From positions 806,001 through 870,000 of the forward strand of contig JAGTWJ010000011.1 in assembly GCA_020064725.1 (NCBI GenBank): a stretch of DNA of 64,000 bases, in the 5' to 3' direction. The notes under the pieces are model-generated. The model had not been told where the DNA came from. It did no database searches and was given only the letters and a program-made list of their open reading frames with translations. Position numbers and translations under genes: made by a program. This DNA comes from Drechslerella dactyloides. Lineage: Eukaryota; Ascomycota; Orbiliomycetes; Orbiliales; Orbiliaceae. Positions 1-9,190 of the stretch are shown in pieces (position 1 is the stretch's first letter; each line of letters starts with the position of its first letter).

Positions 1-38
1 GCTTCGACCGTCGCTCGCTCCCGACCTCCGCTGCAGAC

Positions 39-3000
39 ATGGTTGCTCAGAAAATCGATGGAGCTGCCATCGCCAAGGCAATTCGCGAGAGGCTGCATGA
101 CCAAATCAAAAAGAAGCAGGAGACCTCGCCGAGGTTCAAACCTGCGTTGACCATCATCCAAGGTGAGCGAACGCAAACTCCGACATGCATGACAAACGGC
201 GACGCTAATAGGATTGAGCAGTTGGCGACAGATCGGACTCAAGTGAGTGCACGGTATCGCGTACCTTTATGTTGTGAAGACAGCATCTGACTGCTGGTAT
301 CAAGGCACCTATGTTCGCATGAAACTTAAAGCCGCTGCAGAGGTTCGTTGTGCGAAGTTTTCTCAATATTCGTCAGTTCGTGGAAGCTGACATTTTGGGA
401 TAGGCAAACGTCATATGTGAATTGCAAAAGTTCCCTGAAGATGTCACAGAGACAGAGGTCAGTGGTCAGGATTTTTTAATGAGATGCATGGTTCGCCATA
501 TTCTGACTGGATGCACAGCTACTTGAACGAATCTATATGCTCAACAACAACCCCGAGGTCCATGGTATCCTCGTTCAGCTCCCTATTCCAAAGCACCTGT
601 CCGAGCACAGAATTACATCGGCTGTTGATGCCGAGAAGGATGTCGACGGTTTCGGTACTACGAACATCGGCGAACTTGCTAAGCGTGGCGGGCACCCGCT
701 GTTCACTCCATGCACGCCAAAGGGTGTCATGACCTTGCTCGAGGAATCCGGTGTCGAGCTGAAAGGCAAGAACGCAGTTGTCCTCGGGCGAAGCGACATT
801 GTCGGCAGCCCTGTCTCCTACCTTTTGAAGAATGCAGACGCTACGGTGACTGTCTGCCATTCTAGGACTGAAAACATTGAGTCCATCATCAAGCAGGCCG
901 ACATCCTTGTCGCTGCCATTGGGAAGGCCCATTTTGTTAAAGGGGAGTGGCTGAAGCCGGGAGCTGTCGTCATAGACGTGGGCACAAACTATATCCCGGA
1001 CAGCACCAAGAAATCTGGCGAGAGACTCGTCGGCGATGTTGACTACGACTCTGCCGTGGAGTTCGCGTCGATGATCACACCTGTCCCCGGTGGTGTCGGA
1101 CCGATGACGGTGTGTATGCTGTTACAAAACGTCGTCAACTCTGCCACTCGCTTTTATGAGCAGACAGCGGCTCGCAAAGTCACGCCGATTCCGCTGAAAA
1201 TCCAGTCCCCGGTACCGAGCGACATTGCCATCTCCCGGGCTCAGCACCCTAGGAATATCAAGACTGTTGCAAACGAGCTTGGTATTGTGGATACAGAGTG
1301 TGAACAGTATGGCGCCTACAAGGCCAAAGTCAAGCTCGACGTGCTTGACAGACTGGGGTATCGCAAAAATGGCAAGTATATTCTGGTCGCTGGTATTACA
1401 CCGACGCCACTCGGTGAGGGCAAGTCCACGACGACCGTTGGGCTGGCCCAAGCACTTGCGGGCCATCTTGATAAGGTAACGTTCGCGAACGTGAGGCAAC
1501 CGAGTCAAGGCCCGACTTTTGGTATCAAGGGTGGAGCTGCTGGCGGTGGATACAGCCAGGTCATTCCTATGGATGAGTTCAACCTCCATTTGACGGGTGA
1601 TATCCACGCTATTACCGCAGCCAACAACCTGCTGGCCGCCGCCATTGAGACCAGAATGTTCCACGAGAACACCCAGAAGGATAAGGCGCTATACGGCCGT
1701 TTGGTGCCGAAGAAGAAGGGCAAGAGAGAGTTTGCCCCCGTTATGTTCCGTCGCCTGAAGAAACTCGGTATCAACAAGACAAACCCAGACGAGCTCACCG
1801 ACGAGGAGATCACCAGATTCGCCAGGCTTGACATCGACCCGGAGACCATCACCTGGCGCCGTGTTCTTGACATCAATGATCGGCACTTGCGCCAGATCAC
1901 TGTTGGCCAAGCTCCAACGGAGCGAGGGCAGACGAGAGTCACTGGTTTTGATATCTCCGTTGCTAGCGAGTGCATGGCCATCCTGGCGCTGTCTAACAGC
2001 CTTAGTGATATGAGAGAACGGCTTGGCCGGATGGTCATCGGAACTAGCAAGTCCGGGGATCCGGTTACCTGCGATGATATCGGCGCAGGCGGTGCGCTCA
2101 CAGCCCTCATGAAGGACGCTATCAAGCCCAACCTGATGCAGACTCTGGAGGGCACTCCGGTCTTTGTCCATGCTGGCCCCTTCGCCAATATCAGGTTTGT
2201 ACATCGATTGTTCAGTCGCACCAATGTGATGTCGAGCTAACGAGAAGACTTCTAGTATCGGCGCGAGCTCGGTCTTGGCTGACAAGATCGCCCTCAAGCT
2301 GGCGGGTGTCGAGGAGGATGAAGATTATGAGACCAAGGCCGGTTATGTGATCACTGAAGCCGGCTTCGATTTCACCATGGGTGGCGAGCGATTCTTCAAC
2401 ATCAAATGCCGGTCGTCTGGCCTTGTTCCAGATGTCGTTGTGATTGTCGCTACCGTTCGCGCGCTCAAGGTTCACGGCGGAGGGCCTGATATCACTCCTG
2501 GTGCACCACTTCCAGAAGCATACCGGACTGAAAATATTGACCTGCTACGCGCGGGCTGTATCAACCTCGCAAAACACATTGCGAACGCGAAGAGCTACGG
2601 TGTTCCCGTCGTCGTTGCCATCAACCGATTCGAGTGAGTTTGTACAGTCTGAGGAGATTTAACAAGAATGATACTAACCAACCTGTAGTACCGATACTGA
2701 TGCTGAGCACGATGTGATCCGCGAGGAAGCCGTCAAGGCCGGCGCTGAGGACGCTATCCCGGCCAATCACTGGGCAGCTGGTGGTGCTGGCGCCATCGAT
2801 CTTGCTAACGGCATCATCAAGGCCTCGACACAGCCTAAGGACTTCAAGCTTCTTTACAACACTGAAGGCACAATTGAGGAGCGGATCGCCATTATCGCAA
2901 AGGAGATGTACGGCGCAGACGGCGTCGAGTTGAGCGAGCTGTCGAGGACCAAGATTGAGACGTACTCGCGGCAAGGCTACTCCGACTTGCCCATCTGTAT

Positions 3001-3497
3001 CGCCAAGGTATGATTTCTCCATCTGGTCCTTACAATATGGGCGCAGTGGCTATTTGGTGTACAATATGCTGACCCGGCCTTCCTAGACGCAATACTCTTT
3101 GTCCCACGATCCCAACTTGAAGGGAGCACCGACTGGTAAGTCTATCTAATATATCTGGGGGGTGGATGTCGACTGCGCGGATAATTTGGGGACTGATGCC
3201 GTATTATAGGATTTACGGTTCCTATCCGAGATGTGCGCTTGTCGGCTGGCGCAGGATACCTGTACGCTCTCGCAGCAGACATCCAGACGATCCCAGGTAA
3301 GTAGACCGGCTGAAGAATCAGTGCGGATGAGCCCTTTGCTAATTTGCTCCGTGACTAGGCTTGCCAACTGCGGCCAACTACATGATGGTGAGTCTGCAAT
3401 CAATCATTGTAACGTGAAAGGTGGCAGTTATAGCTAACGGATTTATTCACAGATTGATGTGGATCCCGAAACTGGCGATGTTGACGGACTGTTCTAA
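39..3497 (+). CDS. ADE3: C1-tetrahydrofolate synthase, cytosolic type (trifunctional)
   Basis: Exons: 39-162, 222-242, 305-342, 404-457, 519-2194, 2256-2633, 2689-3007, 3087-3135, 3210-3296, 3359-3387, 3453-3497, giving 939 aa, close to yeast Ade3 (946). The enzyme interconverts formyl-, methenyl- and methylene-THF and makes 10-formyl-THF from formate and ATP, feeding purine and thymidylate synthesis. The N-terminal dehydrogenase/cyclohydrolase domain shows Tyr51 and Lys55 of the YxxxK active site, the NAD(P)-loop GRSDIVGSP (169-177) and PGGVGPMT (269-276). The formate-THF ligase domain from about residue 312 has the P-loop TPLGEGKST (375-383). The N-terminus MVAQKIDG lacks a mitochondrial presequence, so cytosolic location is inferred. 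Intron 2 ends in AAG rather than CAG/TAG. An upstream in-frame CAG (281-283) would insert seven residues into the conserved STYVRMK segment and is not favoured. The start lies only 38 bases from the window edge, but no upstream in-frame ATG is visible. Confidence 0.96.
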
Positions 3498-4108
3498 AAG
3501 TGATTTATCTACACGGTGGGGCTGCATAGAACTGATTCGCCGTCGCAGGATAGTGAATGCGACGCCGGGTTGGATTTCAACGATACCCTGCTTGTTTTTC
3601 TTCGCCATCGATTCCTTATCTATGACGTGTGCTTCCAGCTAGTTATTTGATTACTTATATCGATTGGTAAATGTACAATAAAATGAACTTAGAAGGTGTG
3701 CTCTATGTGCGTGAGTTCTGGGGTGTGGTTGTACAGGCCGGTTGATTACAGCGTCAGCAAGTTGCATTTTCTTACCTGCACGGCTGAGTTGATCATATAT
3801 TCTTTTGGATGGTAGTCGCACCGTGTCACACACGCAAGTGGATATCGCGTGCTGACTGGCGCCTCTTGCTGACACACCAGTACAGCGCCGGCGCACGTAC
3901 TTAAATAATCACGTCCAGCTTCCGCTTTTATAATCAGAAACCCCGCTCGCGTCTCATCGTTGCGTCGTACATTCATTTGCGACCTCTGATCTTAGACCCA
4001 CTGGTCAATTCGCATTTCGCTCGCAGTCTCTTCAAGACACTCAATCACCTACACAACTGACTGATTCACGATACCACTATTCGTCTCCGTACAAGTGCGA
4101 ATAGTACA
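3498..4108. other. Intergenic: 3' flank of ADE3, promoter of DUF7704 gene
   Basis: No reading frame, RNA gene or repeat that I can support. It must hold the ADE3 terminator and the promoter of the next gene. Confidence 0.6.
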
Positions 4109-4537
4109 ATGGGTCAATATGGGTTCATCTACCGCCTCGTCTTCCTGTACATCGAGCCCCTCCTCGCCCTCAGCGGCTCCTACCTAACGCACTTCGCTCC
4201 ACAAAACTACATTGCCAGAGTCGTCCCTTCTGCGGCCAACGACCCGATCACCACGGCCACGCAGCTGGCGATGTCGAATCTGGCGGCGATGTACGTGCAC
4301 TTTGCGATCATGGAGGCGATTTTGCTACGCGTTACGAATGATAGGAAGGTGTGGCATATTGTACTGGCGGGGACTGTGGTTTCCGATGTGCTGCATCTTT
4401 GGATTATATATCATGCGAGAGGCGCGGTCGAGTGGGATTTTGGGAAGCAGGGGGATTGGGAGGTTTTTGCGACGAGCTATGTGCCGTTGGGGCTGAGGTT
4501 GGCATTTTTGGCCGGGTTTGACGGGTGGACGGAGTGA
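4109..4537 (+). CDS. DUF7704-type small fungal membrane protein
   Basis: Single exon, 142 aa. The sequence reads as a four-helix integral membrane protein. Hydrophobic segments lie near residues 7-25, 52-75, 80-98 and 118-137. The family signature is visible in the opening YRLVFLYIEPLLALSG, the following HFAPQNYI, and a helix with LAAMYVHFAIMEAILLR followed by a Val-Trp pair. These fit the fungal DUF7704 family as I know it. The biochemical function of the family is unknown. Members are common in Pezizomycotina, both as free-standing genes and next to secondary-metabolite genes, but no biosynthetic gene is adjacent here. The start ATG is preceded by ACA. The downstream gene is convergent, so it is not co-transcribed. 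Family assignment is fairly sure; role is not. Confidence 0.85.
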   Translation: MGQYGFIYRLVFLYIEPLLALSGSYLTHFAPQNYIARVVPSAANDPITTATQLAMSNLAAMYVHFAIMEAILLRVTNDRKVWHIVLAGTVVSDVLHLWIIYHARGAVEWDFGKQGDWEVFATSYVPLGLRLAFLAGFDGWTE

Positions 4538-5062
4538 GTGACGGGTTTGATGTTTCGTGAGGAAAAGAGTGGCGTGGGTGGCATTGGTATACTAGGTACG
4601 AATCAGCAGGGTCAATGACATTTGGATACTGCGGATTATATCTACGGAAAGCACATGTTATCTATGGGGGTTATTGTATCGATCCTGATGAATGAACTTG
4701 CTGTTGCCTTCTTGTTAAGACTGAGCAAAGCTAGCTGGCATCCATCTGGCACTCAAAACAATTTAACTATGGTCTGATACACTATATATAATCCTTGCCT
4801 ACAATCGAGTTTCGGTGAACGCTCCGGTGAATATATATCCTAGATTCTCATCAGCGTACGTAGATTTGGCCAATATGTGAGGCGAGATCCATGGCGGGCT
4901 AGCAACTGTGTGCCCCGGGACACTGATATCTCTTGATAATGCGATTCGATTTTTTTTTTTTTTTAACGCTTGCTGAAAATATATCTATTCTCAAGCGGTC
5001 AAGCGCATGCGTGCCATGGCTGTATAAATGGTCTAGAGATATTTGAATATATGACATTGGAA
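4538..5062. other. Convergent 3' intergenic region
   Basis: Between two convergent genes. It contains a run of T (about 4951-4964) and AT-rich stretches consistent with 3' ends. No gene seen. Confidence 0.6.
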
Positions 5063-5845
5063 TTAATAGGCTCCACCGTCCTCTGCCATAGGCTTAAATT
5101 CCACCTCCACTGCCTCCTCGCAAATCCCTCGCTTCTTCGCCTCCGCAAGTATCGCAACAGTAGCCGTCGCACCGATCCTTGTCACACCTAGCGACATGAC
5201 ATGCAGCAGATCATCGAGCGTACGCACTCCCCCAGCAGCTTTAATCTGGACTTCAGGCTTAGAATGTTCGCGCATAAGCCTAAGCTGGGGCACCGTCGCC
5301 CCTTTATACGTATACGCACCGTCCGGGCGCTTGACGAACCCGTATCCTGTCGACGTTTTGACGAAAGCAACGCCTATCTCGGAGCATATCTGGCATAGTT
5401 TGATAATGTGTTCATCCTTCAAGTAGTCGTTCTCGAAGATTACTTTTAGAATGGCACCGTGTTCTGTCACAGCGTCGTTTACACGGCGGATCTCGTCTGC
5501 GACGTACGCCCAGTCGCCACCGAGGGCTTTGCCAATGTTGATTACCATGTCGATTTCCTGGCCGCCGGCTTTTGCCGCTTCTGTTGCTTCATAGACTTTG
5601 ACTTCCGTTGTGCTGTTGCCGTGCGGGAAACCGATGACGGGGCAAACGAGAACGGAGGTACCGGCGAGTGTTTCCTTGGCGAGAGGGATGTGGTAGGGTT
5701 TAATGCAAGCTGTTGCAACGTTGTAGGTGCGCGCGAGCTCGAGGCCGGCGAGGACGTCGGCATCCGTGAGGGTCGGGTGAAGGAGGGAGTGGTCTATCAT
5801 TTTGGCGAGCTGGGTGTAGGTGACTGATATTGTGTTTGAAGACAT
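5063..5845 (-). CDS. deoC: Deoxyribose-phosphate aldolase
   Basis: Single exon, 260 aa. It cleaves 2-deoxyribose-5-phosphate to glyceraldehyde-3-phosphate and acetaldehyde in deoxynucleoside salvage, in the cytosol. The DeoC/FbaB TIM-barrel signatures are all present: MIDHSLLHP near the start, Asp99 in EIDMVIN, the Schiff-base lysine Lys163 in FVKTSTGYG, and the second catalytic lysine Lys202 in IKAAGGVR. Length is normal for the family. I chose the ATG at 5845 (MSSNTISV). An upstream in-frame extension to 5983 would add 46 residues with no counterpart in DeoC proteins and an unlikely composition. The reaction assignment is secure from the catalytic residues. Physiological flux direction in fungi is less certain. 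Confidence 0.95.
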   Translation of the reverse strand: MSSNTISVTYTQLAKMIDHSLLHPTLTDADVLAGLELARTYNVATACIKPYHIPLAKETLAGTSVLVCPVIGFPHGNSTTEVKVYEATEAAKAGGQEIDMVINIGKALGGDWAYVADEIRRVNDAVTEHGAILKVIFENDYLKDEHIIKLCQICSEIGVAFVKTSTGYGFVKRPDGAYTYKGATVPQLRLMREHSKPEVQIKAAGGVRTLDDLLHVMSLGVTRIGATATVAILAEAKKRGICEEAVEVEFKPMAEDGGAY

Positions 5846-6207
5846 GATGGCTTCTCGAAGTGGCTTGATATAATATATGAGATTGATGGGACTTTCTTGG
5901 CTAGGAAGTGCGAAGCAAGTTGAGAATATATACCAGCCGTAGAATCGGATCTTCTGAATGATATTGGTAGTCGACGAGTGCAAGTGCGTTGAATTTGTTG
6001 CATCCCCGCAATACGGCTGAATTTGATGGCCTCAATGGCTTCTTTACAGAGCTGCAGCTGCCGAGGATGTAGACGGATTTGTATTAGACAGGCTATGATA
6101 CATGTTTAAGCCATCAATTGCTCAATGTCATACAAAACCGAACCTAAATTTACAAAGCTAAGCTACATTTTCACATCATCAATATGGCAGAAAGATTAAG
6201 GTTCTAG
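5846..6207. other. Intergenic: deoC promoter and 3' flank of the next gene
   Basis: No supported feature beyond the expected promoter of deoC (reading left) and the 3' end of the acidic protein gene. Confidence 0.55.
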
Positions 6208-6822
6208 CTATGCTACCTTGGTAAAACTCCACCATGTGTCCGCTATTTCTCTCTTCCCAAGAAGCGTGCCGTCATATCGACGTCCAAGAGGCTGCAACCC
6301 AAACCAATGCCGCACCATAATCTCGAATCCGCCAGCTGCCCTTTTCCTGACGCAAAAGTGCTCCCATGGTAGATGCCATGTCGCCGTGCAAATCAAAATG
6401 CCTCTGCTATCGTGTCCGAGATACACCGTTGAATCGCCAGCGTCGTTCGTGAAGCCTAGCCAACCACCCGAGCGACAGCAGACCCATTTTTGTGATTTTT
6501 CAGGCACTCCTCCGAAACTCGTCAAATCGATTCGGCCGCTCTGGTTGGTAATGACGCCTGAAGTGTCGGCTTCACTGATGATGTAGATGGAACCTGGCTC
6601 CGGAGGATCTTCCCCACTCAGCTTAAGAGTTCCATCTGGAATTGCCTCCGTTGGATTTTGATCCGGATCCTGACTCTGGTCTTGGGAGGACTCGGCTTCC
6701 GTGAACTTCTCGTCCTCGCTCGGAGGGACATTGCTTTCTGAATCAATATCCTCTGCGTCCTCGGCGATTGTACTGCTTTCTACTTCTTCTGGTTCGTATT
6801 CAGGTATCGAGATCTTGGTCAT
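6208..6822 (-). CDS. Uncharacterised acidic protein with Trp/Gly-rich C-terminal domain
   Basis: Single exon, 204 aa; not recognised as a named family. Residues 1-75 are strongly acidic and probably disordered (Glu, Asp, Ser, Gln). Residues 75-204 look folded: short beta-strand-like segments separated by Gly and Asp, with many Trp and aromatic residues. They include YIISEAD, a paired-Cys segment followed by GGWLGF, and the repeated style STVYLGHD and DGTLLGKRE. This pattern of repeated short strands recalls beta-trefoil or fascin-like folds, but that is only an impression. No signal peptide or membrane segment is visible. The gene is co-oriented with deoC, 362 bp upstream of it. The frame is intact and the composition unlike random sequence, so I think it is real. 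No function is assigned. Confidence 0.7.
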   Translation of the reverse strand: MTKISIPEYEPEEVESSTIAEDAEDIDSESNVPPSEDEKFTEAESSQDQSQDPDQNPTEAIPDGTLKLSGEDPPEPGSIYIISEADTSGVITNQSGRIDLTSFGGVPEKSQKWVCCRSGGWLGFTNDAGDSTVYLGHDSRGILICTATWHLPWEHFCVRKRAAGGFEIMVRHWFGLQPLGRRYDGTLLGKREIADTWWSFTKVA

Positions 6823-7633
6823 TTCGTCGGCAATTATACGCTAGTGGGTTTCGTATACGCGTCTCCCTGAAAAAAGTTAGCATTTCACCCCGAGACTAGC
6901 ATTTCACATAAATATGGACCCAAGTTCAGCGTACACCAACCTTTTGTTACCTGTGTTATCGATTCTCGCGATTGATGCTCCTACTCAATATATATACCTT
7001 CGTAGTAGTGTAGGAAAAAGGTTCCAGCCGAGCCGTAGAATATCTAATATATGAAGGAAATCTGTTTCTCACATGACTATGGAGGTTACCGGGTACCGGG
7101 TACCGGAACTGTAGGTGTACGCGTACCTTTACGTGTCACCTCATCTCCACCGAAAGCATACGTTTGCCCTCTGACCGCCACGGATTGATTGGTTATTTGT
7201 GATAATTGTACCGGGCTAACGTTATGAAAGTGGCGGATCTATGCGCATGTGCGGCCATCCAAATCCAACTCGGATGACCATCGTTGAAAAATAGCCTTAG
7301 ATTCAGTATGTACTGAGGATACTAGTAGTACCTCCAGACTTAATCGATTTTCGAGTAGAATCCTATTGATCTTTCCACGGGATCTGTTGCTAAGGAAGCA
7401 GCGAGAAAGAAATCTTCTCGTAAGCCAAACTGTCACGACGAAGGTAAATTCTCCTCGATTTTGACTTTACTAGGGTGCTCTGTAACAGCGCATTTCGCCG
7501 AATGTTCAGCTCAGCACCATCAACTGTTCACCGATTGAGCACCCCGGTCGTGGTGTCCCGAAATGGCTCTATGGCTGTTGTAAGTGATTGGAAAGGCTAT
7601 ATTGTACATTTGGAAGACCTCGGCTATTGTCTC
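6823..7633. other. Intergenic between acidic protein gene and tRNA
   Basis: Holds the promoter of the leftward gene and a short palindromic repeat (7085-7106, listed separately). No coding segment supported. Confidence 0.55.
7085..7106. repeat. Tandem GGTACCG palindromic repeat
   Basis: Three overlapping near-copies of a 7-bp unit built around the palindrome GGTACC, followed within 20 bp by a related GTACGCGTACC palindrome. It lies about 260 bp upstream of the leftward acidic-protein gene, so it could be a protein-binding site or simply a microsatellite. Confidence 0.6.
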
Positions 7634-7725
7634 GGTCGCGTGGCCTAATGGCAAGGCGTCAGTTTTCGGTATCCACTTCGGATGTCATACACTGAAGATT
7701 GCGAGTTCGATCCTCGTCGCGATCA
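7634..7725 (+). tRNA. tRNA-Arg(TCG) with a 20-nt intron
   Basis: Cloverleaf drawn by hand. The acceptor stem GGTCGCG pairs with CGCGATC, with one G-U and discriminator A at 7725. The D arm sits in TGGCCTAATGG (A box). The anticodon stem is TCAGT/ACTGA and the T arm is GCGAG-TTCGATC-CTCGT, containing the B box GTTCGATCC (7705-7713). The anticodon TCG is at 7666-7668 (positions 34-36). The intron is 7670-7689, between positions 37 and 38, the canonical eukaryotic location. The mature RNA is 72 nt without CCA. The intron itself contains a second TTCGG, duplicating the anticodon-loop core. This tRNA reads CGA codons. Confidence 0.93.
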
Positions 7726-7731
7726 GTGTTC

Positions 7732-7744
7732 TTTTTGTCTTTTT
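7732..7744 (+). terminator. RNA polymerase III terminator of tRNA-Arg
   Basis: Two T5 runs (7732-7736 and 7740-7744) begin 7 bp after the tRNA 3' end, as expected for Pol III termination. Confidence 0.85.
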
Positions 7745-9190
7745 GCGGTCTGCTTCGACAGACAGACAAGCGTTCTTTTTAGCTTGTCGAACTTTGCTAT
7801 AGGGGGTATAGTATGTGTCAAACGTGTGTTGTAGAAAACGCGGCGGCGGGTGCGTCTCAATTGCAATCATTCGTTCTGAAGTTGCGGGCTTCGAGGTGAT
7901 AAATCAATCCGTTGGGAAAGGGAAGTTCGCGCTCACAGTCGATGGTCGATGGATAGATATGCTCAACTTTCGAGTGCAGTCTCGGGCGCGCTGCATCGGA
8001 TGGAGACGAGCCGGAGTCGTATTCGGATCAGCATCACTCGAGCTCGTAGCATGCATACACATGTAGACCTGTGCTGCATCGTATCAATCTCAGCAGCCAT
8101 TGACCTTTCAGCATCGGGTTCCGAAATTATCACGGTAGTCGGTTACAACAACATGCCAAACAGCCTGGAGACATATGCTGGGAAATAGGCTGATACCGAC
8201 GACCTTGGACCAATGTCTTATAATATGAAAGGCTCGACGAAGGCATTGGCTAAAGGACGGCATGGGATTAGGCAAAACGGGGACTGAACCACGGAACTCC
8301 CCACCGACGCGCCATGGTCGATATGGCTCGTTTCCCTGATCATAAGAAAGCCCCAGGGCATTCCGTCGTGGAAGAGGCGTCCTCGGCTAGATTCTTAAGC
8401 TATTTTGCGGGGCGAGTTGATCCGAGCTAACCAGCCCTCTTTGATAATACCCGGGGTATCTGACATGGGGCAATATACGAAGCACACAGACAATATCGAT
8501 TGCTCGAAAAATACAACAGGGGTTCTGGTGTTGGCCTTGCACCTCCACGGAATAATATAATCCGGTTTCCACGAATCCGCACGCCTTAAAACATCTGATA
8601 TATTGGCGATATATATTTCTTCACGTTGGTGCAATTCGAGACAAGTGCAATACCAGAATTCGAGACCTGGTTAATTATGCTGGTACTTTACCGTACACCA
8701 GGGCAGCGTTCCATGTCGATACATATATTATTGACGCAGGTCCCCAATATTGCAATCGCCTCTGCTCTACCGTCCCCAGGCGCTGTGGACAGCTAGTCAC
8801 ATATATACCAAAGGGATATGATCTACAAGGTATCGCCATCCCATGAAGATGCACATTTCGGATATTGCTGCGAGTCCATGGTAACATTCAGCATCAGATT
8901 GTGTCGATATCGGCTGAATGGTTAAAGAAATATCATCTTCCCCGCCGCAGATGCCGACGTCGTGAAGGCTAGGGAGATTGGACCCCTTCCCTTCTCGCGG
9001 TCTGCGATGGGGTAAACCCGGTATCCGGTATGAAACAGTGCATACATATCCCGCTATGGAGTCGCGGGCGGGAGGTATAAAGGGACAGGTTCAATCTGCC
9101 TGCATGCTGGGAGATTTCGATAAATCTCAGTGCAGCTAGCTACGCCACGCACAACGACTGTTGGACTATCAACGTCGATTGCCTGTAAAA
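7745..9190. other. Intergenic: upstream region of the GH3 gene
   Basis: About 1.4 kb without a supportable gene. It includes candidate regulatory sites of the beta-glucosidase (listed separately). Short frames here are broken by stops and resemble no family. Confidence 0.55.
8248..9081 (+). promoter_or_regulatory. Candidate GH3 promoter: XlnR-like site, CreA-like sites, TATA box
   Basis: Visible motifs are a GGCTAAA match to the XlnR consensus at 8248-8254; minus-strand SYGGRG (CreA-type) matches at 8351-8356, 8774-8779 and about 8940-8945; and a TATAAAG at 9076-9082, 109 bp upstream of the GH3 ATG. The motifs are short and occur by chance, so only the TATA box is fairly convincing. The combination fits a carbon-catabolite-controlled glycosidase, which is inference. 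Confidence 0.4.

Noticed and set aside
5459..5827. 122-codon frame opposite deoC
   Set aside because: Lies entirely within the deoC coding sequence in antisense; no own features.
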